Assembly (NCBI GenBank): GCA_030671945.1
Contig: DAOVHJ010000192.1
Location: 1 to 5,436, forward strand
Reading direction: 5' to 3'
Source: Candidatus Heimdallarchaeota archaeon
GTDB lineage: Archaea; Asgardarchaeota; Heimdallarchaeia; JABLTI01
DNA: 5,436 nucleotides
Shown here: in pieces, positions 5,255-5,436 of the stretch
How the letters are laid out: each line of letters opens with the position of its first letter
Position numbering within the stretch: the stretch's first letter is position 1
Translations under genes and position numbers: made by a program
The notes under the pieces: generated by a model
What the model was told of the DNA's origin: nothing
Seen by the model: only the letters and a program-made list of their open reading frames with translations
Database searches by the model: none

Positions 5255-5436
5255 TTATTTCCTACTAATGAAAAACCGTTCAAGGATACCTCTTGCTTGT
5301 CCAAGTTCTTTATCTGTTAACTCAGGTCTTTTCCCAATATTATCACTTGTATACTTACTTGGATCCGGTGCCCCCAAAAACATCCCTTCTGAATGAACAT
5401 TATGAATAATTTGAGATGGAAGTTTTCCTATTGGTA
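5255..5436 (-). CDS. C-terminal end of an unrecognised protein, 5' part beyond the window edge
   Basis: On the minus strand one frame is open from the window edge for 59 codons and ends in TAA at 5255-5257. The other two minus frames stop within 12 codons of the edge. The translation has ordinary protein composition (for example SQIIHNVHSEGMFLGAPDP and later ELTDKELGQARGILERFF) and ends in basic ISRK. It has no membrane segment or cysteine motif. The HNVHSEGMFLGAPDP stretch looks like a conserved loop, but I do not recognise the family. It converges on mfnB with 15 bases between the stops, the tail-to-tail packing seen at the other end of the window. That it is a real gene is likely; its function is open. 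Confidence 0.7.
   Translation of the reverse strand, partial: PIGKLPSQIIHNVHSEGMFLGAPDPSKYTSDNIGKRPELTDKELGQARGILERFFISRK

Overview
The window is low-GC archaeal DNA. The best guess is an Asgard archaeon, possibly of the Heimdall group. Four things support an archaeon: an Orc1/Cdc6-type AAA+ ATPase, an MfnB-type enzyme of methanofuran biosynthesis, mostly single-gene transcription units with short spacers, and one gene that looks leaderless behind a TATA-like box. The Asgard guess is inference; it rests on a seven-bladed WD40 propeller joined to a winged-helix-like segment and a Cys/His-rich RING-like tail, together with a cyclophilin. No marker in the window settles the lineage.

Layout. Bases 1-405 (+) are the 3' part of a cyclophilin gene whose start lies off the left edge. 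It converges on a WD40/zinc protein gene (2014 to 443, -), and a perfect hairpin plus a T7 run (426-458) sits between them and overlaps the WD40 stop codon. A 239-bp divergent region (2015-2253) separates the WD40 gene from the Orc1/Cdc6-like gene (2254-3435, +). It holds repeated AATTAGTT elements, a TATA-like box usable on either strand, and a Shine-Dalgarno site for the ATPase. Next come a thioredoxin reductase gene (3499-4431, +), a hairpin plus T-rich tract (4441-4469), and mfnB (4508-5239, +). The right edge (5255-5436, -) holds the C-terminal 59 codons of an unrecognised gene that converges on mfnB with 15 bp between the stops.

How the genes might work together. There is no obvious single pathway. 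The cyclophilin (proline isomerisation) and thioredoxin reductase (NADPH-dependent thiol reduction) are housekeeping genes for folding and redox. MfnB makes the furan precursor of methanofuran, which suggests C1 metabolism through formyl-methanofuran, such as the archaeal Wood-Ljungdahl pathway, either in the cell or in its recent ancestors. The pair most worth attention is the divergent one: a WD40/winged-helix/RING-like protein, whose architecture recalls eukaryotic scaffold or ubiquitin-ligase-type proteins, and an Orc1/Cdc6-like ATPase whose Walker B glutamate and sensor-1 asparagine appear substituted. They share one regulatory region, but a functional link is not shown by the sequence.

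No tRNA, rRNA, CRISPR array, insertion sequence or transposase was seen.
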